Assembly: GCA_016720935.1 (NCBI GenBank)
Contig: JADKJP010000006.1
Coordinates: forward strand, 1,364,001 to 1,428,000
From: Bacteroidota bacterium
GTDB taxonomy: Bacteria > Bacteroidota > Bacteroidia > AKYH767-A > 2013-40CM-41-45
Direction of reading: 5' to 3'
Length of the DNA: 64,000 nt
Both the position numbers and the translations under genes were made by a program. The notes below the pieces were generated by a model that made no database searches, was not told where the DNA came from, and was given only the letters and a program-made list of their open reading frames with translations. Shown here in pieces: positions 33,435-41,970 of this stretch (positions are counted from its first letter, which is position 1; the number at the start of each line of letters is the position of its first letter).

Positions 33435-33521
33435 TCCGTTTTTGGTTGTGTATCCAAGCCGAAGTAACTAATTTCGCATGCAGCATGGGAATCCACTCAT
33501 GCCGACTTATCAACACAGAAC

Positions 33522-34151
33522 TTGAGTACTTTTTCATCACGGATATTGGAGGAAACGGTTGCGGAATTTTCGCGACTGCCCGGAATCGGCAAACGTTCAG
33601 CCCTTCGTTTGGTTCTTCACCTGCTTAAAACCAGCGCTGATGAACCGGAAAGGCTTGGCAATGCTTTGATCAGGCTTCGCAAAGAAATCCGCTATTGCGC
33701 GATTTGTCACAACATCACCGAAAGCGAGACTTGCGCGATTTGTTCCAATCCAAAGCGCGATGAAAATGTGATCTGCGTTGTGGAAGATATTCGTGATGTG
33801 ATCGCGATTGAGAACACCAACCAGTTCAGTGGCAAATACCATGTACTCGGCGGAATCATCTCACCGATGGATGGAATTGGTCCGGGCGATCTTGCTATTG
33901 ATTCTCTGATCAGCCGGTTGCGGGAACATCCTGTCAAAGAACTCATCATGGCCATGAGCGCCACCATGGAAGGTGACACTACCGCGTTTTTTATATTCAA
34001 GAAAATAGCTTCCTTGCAGCTTCAGGATATCCGGTTTTCTACCATCGCCCGCGGAGTTTCTATCGGTGATGAATTGGAATATGCCGATGAGGTTACATTG
34101 GGACGCTCCATATTGAACCGGGTTCCTTATGAAAATTCTATTTCGCGATGA
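33522..34151 (+). CDS. recR: Recombination protein RecR
   Basis: The 209-residue protein contains the HhH motif (FSRLPGIGKRSALRLVLHLL), the four-Cys zinc finger CAICHNITESETCAIC, and a Toprim domain with VICVVEDIRDVIAIEN. RecR acts with RecFO in loading RecA at gaps and breaks. The start fits best at a TTG at 33522: the only upstream codons back to an in-frame TAA contain no ATG, and the predicted N-terminus matches RecR exactly from that point. A one-mismatch -7 box (TAATTTCG, 33469-33476) lies 45 nt upstream. Confidence 0.96.
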   Translation: MSTFSSRILEETVAEFSRLPGIGKRSALRLVLHLLKTSADEPERLGNALIRLRKEIRYCAICHNITESETCAICSNPKRDENVICVVEDIRDVIAIENTNQFSGKYHVLGGIISPMDGIGPGDLAIDSLISRLREHPVKELIMAMSATMEGDTTAFFIFKKIASLQLQDIRFSTIARGVSIGDELEYADEVTLGRSILNRVPYENSISR

Positions 34152-34226
34152 GCACAGGAGACGGTTATCACTTGATTTGTATTTGTTCATCATTCACTAA
34201 CTTCCACCCTATTTTCTGATCTGCTT

Positions 34227-36233
34227 GTGAAGCTATCCGTCGTCATTGTCAATTATAATGTCAAGTATTTCCTTGAACAATGTCTTCACTCGGTGATGAA
34301 AGCCGCTGCAGGCATTGAGACGGAAGTTTGGGTAGTCGACAATAATTCTGTTGATGGTTCGGTGGAAATGGTGAAGGAAAAATTTCCTTCCGTGAAGGTG
34401 GTCGCGAATACCGATAACAAAGGTTTTTCCAAAGCAAATAACCAGGCGATTCGTCTTTCTACCGCTGAATATGTTTTGCTGCTCAATCCCGATACCGTTG
34501 TGGAAGAAGATACTTTCCGCAAGATGCTCGGATTTATGGATACACATCAGGACGCAGGTGGACTTGGTGTAAAAATGATTGATGGTACCGGTCGCTTTTT
34601 GCCGGAATCAAAAAGAGGTTTGCCTACTCCGCTTGTCGCTTTTTATAAAATCTTTGGTTTGTCGGCGCTGTTTCCGAAATCAAAAACGTTTGGAAAATAT
34701 CATCTCGGTTATTTGCAGGAGAATGATATCAACGCTGTTGATGTTTTGGCCGGAGCTTTTATGCTGATCCGGAAAACAGTTCTTGATAAGATCGGTTTGC
34801 TCGACGAAGATTTCTTTATGTATGGAGAGGACATCGATCTCAGTTACAGAATTACAAAAGCCGGGTATAAAAATTATTATTTCCCGGATACAAGGATCAT
34901 TCATTACAAAGGAGAAAGCACCAAAAAAAGCAGTGTGAATTATGTCTTCGTGTTTTACAACGCGATGATCATTTTCGCGAAAAAACATTTTAGCAAATCG
35001 AATGCTTCCCTGTTTACGTTCTTTATTCGTCTCGCGATTTACCTGAGAGCAGGCGCTGCCATTCTGATTCGTTTTATCAAAAGACTTTTTCTCCCTATCC
35101 TTGATTTCATTCTGTTATTTACAGGAATGTTTTTCCTCAAAGAATATTGGGGACACAACATGCTGGTGAACTATCCTGTTGAGTTCATGAGTATCGCCGT
35201 GCCTTCCTATGCTTTCCTGTGGATTGTTTCTGTTTTCTTCAGTGGCGGTTATGATATTCCCATTCGTTTATCAAAAGTGATTCGCGGGATTTTTACAGGC
35301 ACATTACTCATTCTTGTTATCTATGCGCTCCTGCCGGAGGAATATCGTTTTTCCCGTGCATTGATTCTTCTCGGTTCGGTATGGGCTAGTATCTCAATGA
35401 CAGCAATACGTTTGTTGCTAAACGCGATTTCTTCGAAAAATGTGGTGATGGAAAACAACACCCGCAAGAGGTTGCTCATTGTTGGTGAAGAAGAAGAAGG
35501 TATTCGTGTGCTTTCATTGCTCAAACTTTCGGACACTTCACATAATTTTATCGGGTTTGTAAAACCGGGAGGGAATGGTTCATCCGGACAATCTACCGGT
35601 ACTAAACAACATACCGAATACCACAACTATTACCTGGGCGAAGATTCCAAACTGGCCGAGATCATAGAAGTTTATTCTATCGAAGAAGTTATCTTCTGTG
35701 GAAAAGATGTTGCTTCCAACCAGATTATCAATTGCATGTCAACCGAACAGGTACGTGATGTGGAATACAAAATAGCGCCTCCGGAAAGTATGTTCATTAT
35801 CGGTTCGAGTTCGGTGGATAATCCCGGTGAACTTTATGTCATCGACATCAACAGCATCAGTAAAACTATCAACAAAAGAAACAAACGATTCATGGATATC
35901 GTGCTTTGCTTCTTTTTGCTGATTGGCTCTCCACTTTTCATTTTGTTTCAACGTCATCCGGCCGGATTTTTCCGGAATATTTTTGCTGTATTGACCGGCA
36001 AAAAATCATGGGTCGGCTATTTTGCAATGGAAGGAAGTCAGAATACACTGCCCCGAATCCGTCCGGGAGTTCTCAACCCGATCGACGGTTTACAACAACA
36101 TTCTCTTGACGGTCCGACCATTTCCCGCTTAAACACCTTGTATGCAAAAGATTACAGAGCTTACGCGGATCTCCGGATTGTGTGGAAAGGGTGGAGAAAT
36201 TTGGGAAGATCTCAGGTTCCGAATGCTCATTAA
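34227..36233 (+). CDS. Glycosyltransferase family 2 fused to a degenerate sugar-phosphotransferase module
   Basis: The 668-residue protein begins with a complete GT2 domain (about 1-250): SVVIVNYNVK, VVDNNSVDGS, LLNPDT and DEDFFMYGEDIDLSYR. Several membrane segments follow (about 265-400), then a nucleotide-fold region (about 413-540, KRLLIVGEEEEGIRVLSLL). The C-terminal 115 residues start like a polyprenyl glycosylphosphotransferase (KRFMDIVLCFFLLIGSPLFI, residue 553) and end like one (GKKSWVGY, RIRPGVLNP, YRAYADLRIVWKGW), but only about 38 residues separate the two blocks, so the catalytic Asp-Glu core is absent. It probably adds a sugar in cell-surface glycan synthesis; the tail cannot be the usual initiating transferase. 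Confidence 0.85.
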   Translation: MKLSVVIVNYNVKYFLEQCLHSVMKAAAGIETEVWVVDNNSVDGSVEMVKEKFPSVKVVANTDNKGFSKANNQAIRLSTAEYVLLLNPDTVVEEDTFRKMLGFMDTHQDAGGLGVKMIDGTGRFLPESKRGLPTPLVAFYKIFGLSALFPKSKTFGKYHLGYLQENDINAVDVLAGAFMLIRKTVLDKIGLLDEDFFMYGEDIDLSYRITKAGYKNYYFPDTRIIHYKGESTKKSSVNYVFVFYNAMIIFAKKHFSKSNASLFTFFIRLAIYLRAGAAILIRFIKRLFLPILDFILLFTGMFFLKEYWGHNMLVNYPVEFMSIAVPSYAFLWIVSVFFSGGYDIPIRLSKVIRGIFTGTLLILVIYALLPEEYRFSRALILLGSVWASISMTAIRLLLNAISSKNVVMENNTRKRLLIVGEEEEGIRVLSLLKLSDTSHNFIGFVKPGGNGSSGQSTGTKQHTEYHNYYLGEDSKLAEIIEVYSIEEVIFCGKDVASNQIINCMSTEQVRDVEYKIAPPESMFIIGSSSVDNPGELYVIDINSISKTINKRNKRFMDIVLCFFLLIGSPLFILFQRHPAGFFRNIFAVLTGKKSWVGYFAMEGSQNTLPRIRPGVLNPIDGLQQHSLDGPTISRLNTLYAKDYRAYADLRIVWKGWRNLGRSQVPNAH

Positions 36234-36304
36234 TTTATAAATTTGTACATGCAGAAGGGGTTTCTCTTCTGATCCATTAATAAACACCTCTGAAATAATA
36301 ATAC

Positions 36305-37642
36305 ATGGTCCAGCTGATCATGCCCAAGATGGGCGAAAGTGTCGCAGAAGCAACTATTCTCAAATGGTTAAAAAAGGAAGGTGACCGGATTGAAGCCGAT
36401 GAACCTGTTCTTGAAATCGCGACGGATAAAGTAGATTCTGAAGTTCCTTCTCCTGCTGCAGGGATCTTGTCGAAACGTTTGTTTGAAGAAGGTCAGGTTG
36501 TAAAAGTTGGAGAAATAATCGCGATGATCAGCGCGGAAGGTGAAACTGCCGCGACACAGGCTCCGGCAAGTCCTGCGCCGGTTGCAAGCTCTGCTCCTGC
36601 TCCTGCTCCCGTTCCTGTTGCTTCCAATGGAAAACCTGCTGCAACTCCTGCAACACATGCTTCCGAACCTCTGGCTAAATCTTCTTCCTCAGGTCGCTTC
36701 TATTCTCCACTCGTTCGCAATATTGCCAAACAGGAAGGTGTTTCCATGGCTGAACTGGAAACAATCTCCGGTTCCGGAATGAACAACCGTGTAACGAAAA
36801 CAGACATCCTGCATCATCTTGAACAACGCGGACAAGGTGGTTCTGTGGTGGCTGCTCCTTCTAAACCTGCCTCTGCTCCTGCTCCGATTGCAACGCCTGC
36901 TGCAAGTACAGCTCCGGCCGTTTCTGTTGGCGGAAGTTTTGAAATCATCGAAATGGATCGCATGCGTAAATTGATCGCGGATCACATGGTGATGTCAAAA
37001 CAAACATCTCCTCACGTGACTTCTTATGTTGAAGCGGATGTAACCAATATCGTGAAATGGAGAGATCGTGTGAAATCAGAATTTGAAAAACGCGAGAAAG
37101 AAAAAATCACCTACACTCCTATTTTTATCGAAGCTGTTTGCAAAGCCATCAAGGATTTTCCCATGGTGAATATTTCACTGGACGGAACAAGAATTATTAA
37201 AAAGAACTTTATCAATATCGGTATGGCTGCCGCATTACCGAGCGGGAACCTTATTGTACCGGTGATTAAAAATGCTGACCATCTCAACCTTGTGGGGTTG
37301 ACCAAAGCCGTAAATGACCTTGCGAACCGTGCGCGCGGGAACAAACTGAAACCTGATGAAATCCAGGATGGAACTTTCACCATCACCAATGTCGGTACTT
37401 TCGGCAATGTCATGGGAACGCCAATCATCAACCAGCCTCAGGTAGCTATTCTGGCTGTCGGCGCGATTCGTAAAAAGCCGGCTGTAATCGAAACACCGGA
37501 AGGCGATACGATCGGAATTCGTCACATGATGTTCTTGTCACTCTCTTATGACCACAGAGTTGTTGACGGATCACTTGGCGGCAGCTTCCTTCGCCGCATA
37601 GCGGATTATCTTGAAAAATTTGACATTAGTCGCGGTTTCTGA
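36305..37642 (+). CDS. Dihydrolipoamide acyltransferase (2-oxoacid dehydrogenase E2)
   Basis: The 445-residue protein has one N-terminal lipoyl domain with lipoyl Lys42 in IATDKVDSEVPSP, a Pro/Ala-rich linker (about 85-130), an E3-binding domain (about 137-180, SPLVRNIAKQEGVSMAELET), a second Ala/Pro linker, and the catalytic core (about 215-445) with the active-site block SYDHRVVDGS. It transfers the acyl group from lipoyllysine to CoA in a pyruvate, branched-chain or 2-oxoglutarate complex; the substrate cannot be fixed from motifs. No E1 or E3 gene is adjacent, so the complex subunits are encoded elsewhere. Confidence 0.95.
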   Translation: MVQLIMPKMGESVAEATILKWLKKEGDRIEADEPVLEIATDKVDSEVPSPAAGILSKRLFEEGQVVKVGEIIAMISAEGETAATQAPASPAPVASSAPAPAPVPVASNGKPAATPATHASEPLAKSSSSGRFYSPLVRNIAKQEGVSMAELETISGSGMNNRVTKTDILHHLEQRGQGGSVVAAPSKPASAPAPIATPAASTAPAVSVGGSFEIIEMDRMRKLIADHMVMSKQTSPHVTSYVEADVTNIVKWRDRVKSEFEKREKEKITYTPIFIEAVCKAIKDFPMVNISLDGTRIIKKNFINIGMAAALPSGNLIVPVIKNADHLNLVGLTKAVNDLANRARGNKLKPDEIQDGTFTITNVGTFGNVMGTPIINQPQVAILAVGAIRKKPAVIETPEGDTIGIRHMMFLSLSYDHRVVDGSLGGSFLRRIADYLEKFDISRGF

Positions 37643-37693
37643 TTCTATCCTACCGTGGTTTATTTTACACCCATCAATCACAAGATTCAACGA

Positions 37694-39304
37694 ATGACCA
37701 GATTTCTCCACGCGAAAATTCTCGCGGTACCGGTCCTTATGGCATTGTTATGCCCTTCACTTTCATATGGACAAAAAGCGAAAGCCGGACATGTACTCAC
37801 CACCGATGAAGCGAAAATTGTAAAAAAGGATGCTGCTACTTTGTTTGTTTCGACAGACTATAAAGGAGCATTGCCGGCATACAAGGATCTTGTAAAAGCG
37901 GATCCCGGCAATCCGGATTACAATTATCGTCTCGGAGTTTGTTATCTGATGACAAATGTTGACAAGAAGGCTGCGCTTGCATGTCTTGAAAAAGGCAAGA
38001 CTTCAAAAGATGCCAAAAAGGATCTGGCATTTTATATGGGAATGGCCAATATGTACAATCTCAATTGGGACGCGGCAATAGAATCATTTCAAAGTTACAA
38101 GCAAAGCAGCGCGAATAAACCCATGAAGGATTTTCTTCCTACTGATCGCCTGATTGAAATGTGTAACAATGGAAAACAACTTTGCGCGACAAAGGTGAAT
38201 GTGACATTTACGAATATGGGGAAAGGCATCAATACTCCCTATGAAGAATACAATCCCTTTATTTCCGCGGATAACAAGGTGCTTATTTTTACTTCCAGGA
38301 GAAAAGGAAATATCGGCGGGTTCATTGAAGACCTTGGAATTTATACTTCCGATTTGTACTGGTGCGTATGGAAAGATACCATCTGGAGCAAACCCAAAGG
38401 ACTTGGCGGTATTGTGAACAGCGAATGGGATGAGGAATCAGTCGGACTGAGCGCTCTCGGGGATCAGTTGTTTATTTATTTTGACAATGTCGAAGCTTTT
38501 GCTGATTTGGGAATCGCTTCTATCAAAGGAAAAACCTGGCAAAAGCCGGTGATGATGCCGGAGCTTATCAATTCCAAACAATACGAAGGCGGAGCCTGCA
38601 CTTCTCTTGACGGTAGCGTCATCATCTTCTCCAGCAACCGCAAAGACGCGCTTGGCGGAAATGATCTGTGGATGGTTCAGAAAGAAAAAAGCGGCGAATG
38701 GGGACCGGTAACCAATCTCGGCTCTGTGATCAATACAAAGTACGATGAGGAATCACCATATCTGACGATGGACGGCAACACCCTTTATTTTAGTTCTAAA
38801 GGACACAACAGTATGGGAGGATATGATTTGTTCAAATCCAAAAAAGATCCGGCTACAGGCAAATGGACAGCTCCTGTGAATCTTGGCTACCCAATCAATG
38901 ATCCGGATGATAACTCTTTCTTTTCAATTACAGGCGACGGAAGATATGCTTACATCTCTGCGCTGATGAAAGATGGTTATGGTGATCGGGATATTTACAG
39001 GATGGAATACAACGATACTACCGATCATCCTTTCCGCTCTGTCATTACAGGTACAGTCAGTTCTTCCACAGGAGGCAGAATTGAACTGACAAAAGTTACT
39101 CTGACAAATAAAGCGGATCAGTCTGCTCTTGTTTACAAACCAAATACTGCTACCAACGCTTTTATATTGAATGCCGCGCCGGGAGAATATACCCTGAGTG
39201 TGGAAGGTTATAATTTTGCTCCTTACAATGAAGACATTACAGTCGGAACTGAATTTCCACCCGTGGAGATCAACAAGAAGATTGCTGTGACTTCCACAAA
39301 ATAG
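37694..39304 (+). CDS. Secreted TPR/PD40 propeller protein
   Basis: The open frame begins at 37655 with GTG, but the ATG at 37694 begins a normal signal peptide (MTRFLHAKILAVPVLMALLCP), so I use it; the product is 536 residues. After the signal (cleavage near SYG-Q) there is a TPR-type helical region (about 45-145: FVSTDYKGALPAYKDLVKAD, NPDYNYRLGVCYLM). Then come PD40 propeller blades (about 175-420; LIFTSRRKG, SVIIFSSNRKD, TLYFSSKGH, YAYISAL) and a C-terminal beta-rich domain. The first half resembles the PorE-like protein at 60177, but there is no OmpA domain here. A T9SS or envelope scaffold role is plausible, not shown. Confidence 0.82.
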   Translation: MTRFLHAKILAVPVLMALLCPSLSYGQKAKAGHVLTTDEAKIVKKDAATLFVSTDYKGALPAYKDLVKADPGNPDYNYRLGVCYLMTNVDKKAALACLEKGKTSKDAKKDLAFYMGMANMYNLNWDAAIESFQSYKQSSANKPMKDFLPTDRLIEMCNNGKQLCATKVNVTFTNMGKGINTPYEEYNPFISADNKVLIFTSRRKGNIGGFIEDLGIYTSDLYWCVWKDTIWSKPKGLGGIVNSEWDEESVGLSALGDQLFIYFDNVEAFADLGIASIKGKTWQKPVMMPELINSKQYEGGACTSLDGSVIIFSSNRKDALGGNDLWMVQKEKSGEWGPVTNLGSVINTKYDEESPYLTMDGNTLYFSSKGHNSMGGYDLFKSKKDPATGKWTAPVNLGYPINDPDDNSFFSITGDGRYAYISALMKDGYGDRDIYRMEYNDTTDHPFRSVITGTVSSSTGGRIELTKVTLTNKADQSALVYKPNTATNAFILNAAPGEYTLSVEGYNFAPYNEDITVGTEFPPVEINKKIAVTSTK

Positions 39305-39310
39305 AAACGA

Positions 39311-40078
39311 ATGCAATTACAGCTGAAAAAACCGATTGTTTTTCTTGATCTCGAAACAACCGGTGTGAATGTCGGGGCCGACAGAATTGTCGAAATCGCT
39401 TTGTTGAAAATCTTTCCGAACGGAAACAAGGATTCGAAAACAATGCGCATCAATCCGACAATTCCAATTCCGGAGGAAGCTTCGAAAGTGCACGGTATTT
39501 ATGACAAAGACATCCAGGATTGTCCAACATTCAATGATGTGGCCAGAGATATCAATGCTTTCCTTGGTGGTTCTGATCTGGGTGGATACAATTCAAACAA
39601 ATTCGATATTCCGCTCCTGATTGAAGAATTTACGAGGGCCGGTATACATTTCGATCTGAATGAAAGAAAACTGGTTGATGTGCAGAATATTTTCCACAAA
39701 ATGGAACAACGTACACTTGCAGCCGCCTATAAATTCTATTGCAATAAAGATTTAATGAACGCGCATAGCGCGGAAGCGGATACCACCGCGACGTATGAAG
39801 TCTTGCTTTCCCAGTTGGACAAGTACGAGACCCTGAAAAACGATGTCGATTTCCTGGCTCAATTCAGTTCTATAACAAGGAATGTAGATCTCGCTGGAAG
39901 AATTGTATTTAATGAGAAAGGTGAAGAAGTTTTCAATTTCGGAAAATACAAGGGTCGTCTCGTGAAAGAGGTTTTTAAAACAGAACCTTCCTATTACGAC
40001 TGGATGATGAAAGGTGATTTCGCTACCAATACCAAAAATGTCATTACACAATTGCGTTTGAAGGAGTTCAATAAATAA
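39311..40078 (+). CDS. DEDDh 3'-5' exonuclease, DnaQ/ExoX-like
   Basis: The 255-residue protein carries the three exonuclease motifs: FLDLETTGVN (Asp, Glu), NSNKFDIPLL (Asp), and HSAEADTTAT (His, Asp). A C-terminal block FNFGKYKGRLVKEVF with FNFGKYKG matches the C-terminal region found in ExoX-type enzymes. It would degrade single DNA strands 3' to 5', as a proofreading or repair nuclease. It starts 6 nt after the TPR/PD40 stop, so they share a transcript. The DNA polymerase partner, if any, is not encoded nearby. Confidence 0.92.
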   Translation: MQLQLKKPIVFLDLETTGVNVGADRIVEIALLKIFPNGNKDSKTMRINPTIPIPEEASKVHGIYDKDIQDCPTFNDVARDINAFLGGSDLGGYNSNKFDIPLLIEEFTRAGIHFDLNERKLVDVQNIFHKMEQRTLAAAYKFYCNKDLMNAHSAEADTTATYEVLLSQLDKYETLKNDVDFLAQFSSITRNVDLAGRIVFNEKGEEVFNFGKYKGRLVKEVFKTEPSYYDWMMKGDFATNTKNVITQLRLKEFNK

Positions 40079-40096
40079 AAGAGAACATTAGTATTC

Positions 40097-40708
40097 ATGA
40101 AAATCATCTGTATCGGAAGAAATTATGTGGAGCATGCTCTTGAGCTGAAGAATGAAGTTCCTACGGAGCCGGTGTTTTTCATGAAACCGGACACCGCTGT
40201 TCTTCCACCCGACCGTGCATTTTATCTTCCTGATTTTTCCAGTGACATCCATCACGAAATCGAACTGGTTTTAAAAATTTGCAAAGAAGGAAAAAACATC
40301 ACTCCGGAATTTGCATCACGGTATTACGATCAGATTACCGTAGGTATTGATTTTACGGCAAGGGATATCCAGCAAAAGCAAAAAGAAAAGGGCTTACCCT
40401 GGGAACCTGCGAAAGCTTTTGATCATTCTGCTCCGGTGGGGACATTTATTCCGTTCTCATCATTGAAGAATCCAAAAAGTATTTCCTTCCATCTGGATAT
40501 TAATGGCAAAACGGTTCAAAGCGCCACAAGTGATCTGATGATCCATTCTTTTGACCAGATGATCAGTTATGTCTCGCGTTTTGTAACACTCAGAAAAGGC
40601 GATCTCATTTTTTCCGGCACTCCTAAAGGTGTTGGTGCCGTTAAGCCTGGAGATAAACTGTCGTGTTTCCTGGAGGAGCAATTGTTGCTGACGGTGGATA
40701 TTAAATAA
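40097..40708 (+). CDS. Fumarylacetoacetate hydrolase family protein
   Basis: The 203-residue enzyme has the FAH fold motifs: CIGRNYVEHALEL, the metal site HHEIELVLKI, the Asp in GIDFTARDIQ, and the late loop IFSGTPKGVGAV. Its short single-domain form fits the YcgM/HpcE-like branch that cleaves acylpyruvates or decarboxylates oxaloacetate. The substrate cannot be deduced. The gene is 18 nt after the exonuclease and ends at a terminator (40781-40813). Confidence 0.92.
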   Translation: MKIICIGRNYVEHALELKNEVPTEPVFFMKPDTAVLPPDRAFYLPDFSSDIHHEIELVLKICKEGKNITPEFASRYYDQITVGIDFTARDIQQKQKEKGLPWEPAKAFDHSAPVGTFIPFSSLKNPKSISFHLDINGKTVQSATSDLMIHSFDQMISYVSRFVTLRKGDLIFSGTPKGVGAVKPGDKLSCFLEEQLLLTVDIK

Positions 40709-40780
40709 AAATTATCCGAGTTTTTTTTCGCGCAAAGGGCGCAAAGTTAAAACGCAAAGTTCGCAGAGGGATTTATTGCA

Positions 40781-40813
40781 AAAAAAAGAGCCTGCGGGTG
40801 GCAGGCTCTTTTT
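40781..40813. terminator. Strong bidirectional terminator
   Basis: A perfect 13-bp stem, AAAAAGAGCCTGC with GCAGGCTCTTTTT, has a 5-nt loop. The A- and T-runs allow use from either strand. It separates the FAH gene and the DUF4878-like gene, which converge here. Confidence 0.9.
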
Positions 40814-40828
40814 GGATGGGAGAAGGTT

Positions 40829-41287
40829 TTATTTCTTTTCTGGATCAGCTCCGGTAGAGGATGTGCTGTCGGTATTGGTTGCACCAACATCCATCGTATT
40901 TCCACCCTCAGCGCCGTTTAAGGATTCCTTGGTCATGTTTACTTTCCATTTGCCTTCAACACGCATCATATTCAGCGGAATCTCCCCTTCTTTTCCTTCT
41001 TCTTTATACATCACCACGGCATTATCGCCTTCAATTTTTTCAGAGACAATTTCAAATTTAAGTTCCTGAGTCTTCGCAGAATCCTGAACCATTTTTGAAA
41101 AACCGGCCATCATGTCCATCAGTTTACCGGTATCTTCCGTTCCATATTTCTTTGCAGCCTGAAAGTCATAACTGTAAAACGCTTTCAGGAAAGAATCCGC
41201 GACAGCTTTGGGAGAATCCCCTTTCCCGCAGGAAATGATGAACAACATCAGACTGGCAGCAAAGAGATACTTGATTTTAGATTTCAT
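40829..41287 (-). CDS. DUF4878-like lipoprotein
   Basis: The 152-residue protein has a lipoprotein signal with lipobox FIISCGKG (Cys20), then a single NTF2-like helical/sheet domain typical of DUF4878: SPKAVADSFLKAFYSYDFQA, then SEKIEGDNAVVMYKEEGK and RVEGKWKVNM. These proteins are small envelope lipoproteins of unknown function. It is the last gene of the minus-strand argS operon, 12 nt after the peptidase-like gene. Confidence 0.8.
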   Translation of the reverse strand: MKSKIKYLFAASLMLFIISCGKGDSPKAVADSFLKAFYSYDFQAAKKYGTEDTGKLMDMMAGFSKMVQDSAKTQELKFEIVSEKIEGDNAVVMYKEEGKEGEIPLNMMRVEGKWKVNMTKESLNGAEGGNTMDVGATNTDSTSSTGADPEKK

Positions 41288-41299
41288 TGGTCGGTTTAT

Positions 41300-41968
41300 T
41301 TATTGGTTTGAATAGTTGTAAGCATAAATTTCGCGGCAGTGCGGACTCAGGTAAATATTATCACAGGAAACATACGTCCTTCCGGAGAACCTGGTCAAAG
41401 GTAAAAAATTATTATCCCGGCTGGCGCTGGTCAGCAGCTTATAGACCAGTTCCGTACAGTACATTTTGCCATCCGATTTTAAATCGAAATCGGTGTCAAA
41501 TTCGAGACCTTCACGGTAATGACGAAGCAAATCATTTTCAAGCTGAACCACTTGTTCCTTCTGCAGATCCGTTCTGTATATAGCAAAAGAATGGTTCTGA
41601 TCCGGTCTGCAAAAGTTGGCCAGACTCTCCTTCTTCATTTTGTTGGTTTTGTTTTCTTCTCCACCAATACAGTGATAAACAAACACATTTCCATTTTCAA
41701 CGACAATAATTCCCGCATGCGAGTAACGCTGGTCTTTTCGTGATAACTGCTGAAAAGCATTGCTGATAAAACCACGGCCATGACGAAAAATCAGGTCGCC
41801 GGTTTTCAGGAGATGCTGATCTGGGGAAGCTTTGAGCCAGGAATTTTTTATCTGGAAAGGTTGCATCCTTGCTGTTACCGGCTCAATCATGCCCGAGCCT
41901 GAAATAAAAATCAGCAGCATGGTACCGCAAACAAGAATCAACAACAAAGCATCGGAAAATTTCTTCAT
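41300..41968 (-). CDS. YiiX/YebB-like NlpC/P60-superfamily cysteine hydrolase
   Basis: The 222-residue protein opens with a signal peptide or membrane anchor and then the family motifs: LKTGDLIFRHGRG, DQRYSHAGIIV with the catalytic His, and YCTELVYKLL with the catalytic Cys. The domain is a permuted NlpC/P60 hydrolase; members often cleave cell-wall or lipid-linked bonds, and most have no known substrate. It lies 2 nt after argS on the same strand, so it is made from the argS mRNA. Confidence 0.85.
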   Translation of the reverse strand: MKKFSDALLLILVCGTMLLIFISGSGMIEPVTARMQPFQIKNSWLKASPDQHLLKTGDLIFRHGRGFISNAFQQLSRKDQRYSHAGIIVVENGNVFVYHCIGGEENKTNKMKKESLANFCRPDQNHSFAIYRTDLQKEQVVQLENDLLRHYREGLEFDTDFDLKSDGKMYCTELVYKLLTSASRDNNFLPLTRFSGRTYVSCDNIYLSPHCREIYAYNYSNQ

Positions 41969-41970
41969 CC

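Noticed and set aside
37655..37693. GTG start of the TPR/PD40 protein
   Set aside because: The ATG at 37694 gives a standard signal peptide; the upstream codons look like untranslated leader.
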